In this document: positions 21,236 through 21,369 of the stretch, piece after piece
Layout: each line of letters starts with the position of its first letter
Position numbering within the stretch: the stretch's first letter is position 1
Virus record (IMG/VR): IMGVR_UViG_3300028557_000220
Coordinates: 1-21,369 of that record
Reading direction: 5' to 3' (one strand)
Origin: a virus
Length of the DNA: 21,369 nucleotides
Position numbers and translations under genes: made by a program
Notes under the pieces: generated by a model
What the model saw: only the letters and a program-made list of their open reading frames with translations
What the model was told of the DNA's origin: nothing
The model's database searches: none

Positions 21236-21369
21236 AAATCCCCACCTTCCGACTCCCCGTCGTCGGCCTTACCAAAGAGGACTACGAGCGCCTGGTCGCC
21301 CTGCGCAACGGCCGCCCGCTGACCCTCACCGACCCGATCCACAAACGCAACATCGACGACGGCACGCAG
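21232..21369 (+). CDS. Partial gene cut by the window end (unknown)
   Basis: A GTG at 21232 inside the resolvase stop opens a frame that runs to the last base (46 codons visible). The protein begins MKIPTFRLPVVGLTKEDYER and continues LVALRNGRPLTLTDPIHKRN. The same 4-nt overlap as its upstream neighbours supports it as the next gene of the operon. The visible part shows no recognisable domain. Confidence 0.6.
   Translation, partial: MKIPTFRLPVVGLTKEDYERLVALRNGRPLTLTDPIHKRNIDDGTQ

Overview
The window is a high-GC double-stranded DNA phage (or prophage) segment with every recognisable gene on the plus strand. Gene order and protein signatures are those of a long non-contractile-tailed virus (siphovirus) with an HK97-type head, of the kind that infects Actinobacteria. 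Signs are the compact HNH-TerS-TerL-portal-protease-capsid module, an actinophage-style two-frame tail assembly chaperone, a small 'YYVPN' holin-like protein, frequent GTG starts and stop/start overlaps. No integrase, repressor, plasmid or host gene is visible, so lysogeny cannot be judged.

Layout. 1-561: a non-coding left edge, an HNH nuclease and a hairpin-bearing gap. 562-5804: DNA packaging and head (small and large terminase, a small membrane protein, portal, prohead protease, major capsid). 5805-10562: a 17-bp perfect hairpin, a small protein, a large beta-rich appendage protein, head-tail adaptor, tail terminator, a small protein, tail tube and a gp10-like protein. 10575-14558: tail assembly chaperones joined by a predicted -1 ribosomal frameshift, tape measure, and two minor tail proteins. 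14558-15782: lysis cassette (amidase endolysin and two holin-like membrane proteins). 15782-16941: a putative receptor-binding/minor tail protein and a short coiled-coil protein. 16971-18776: a small Cys-rich putative DNA-binding protein, a metallophosphoesterase and two short proteins. 18777-18924: intergenic region with two hairpins and a promoter. 18925-21369: a second operon of short proteins, a PP-loop (PAPS-reductase-like) enzyme, a RuvC-like resolvase and a gene cut by the window end.

The left genes make and fill the head, build the tail and lyse the cell. The right genes look like nucleic-acid metabolism. The two parts differ in base habits: the hexamer GTCGAC was not found in the first 16 kb although the related GTCGAT, GTCGAA and GTCGCC occur, while it is frequent from about 17.2 kb on. 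The switch in style falls inside the receptor-binding protein gene, at about 16.2 kb, which suggests a mosaic junction.

The strongest non-gene signal is at 10883-10924: a canonical slippery heptamer, an immediate zero-frame stop, a 6-nt spacer and an 11-bp stem, in exactly the place where tail chaperone frameshifting is expected. The least understood functional unit is the PP-loop enzyme with nine cysteines next to the resolvase.
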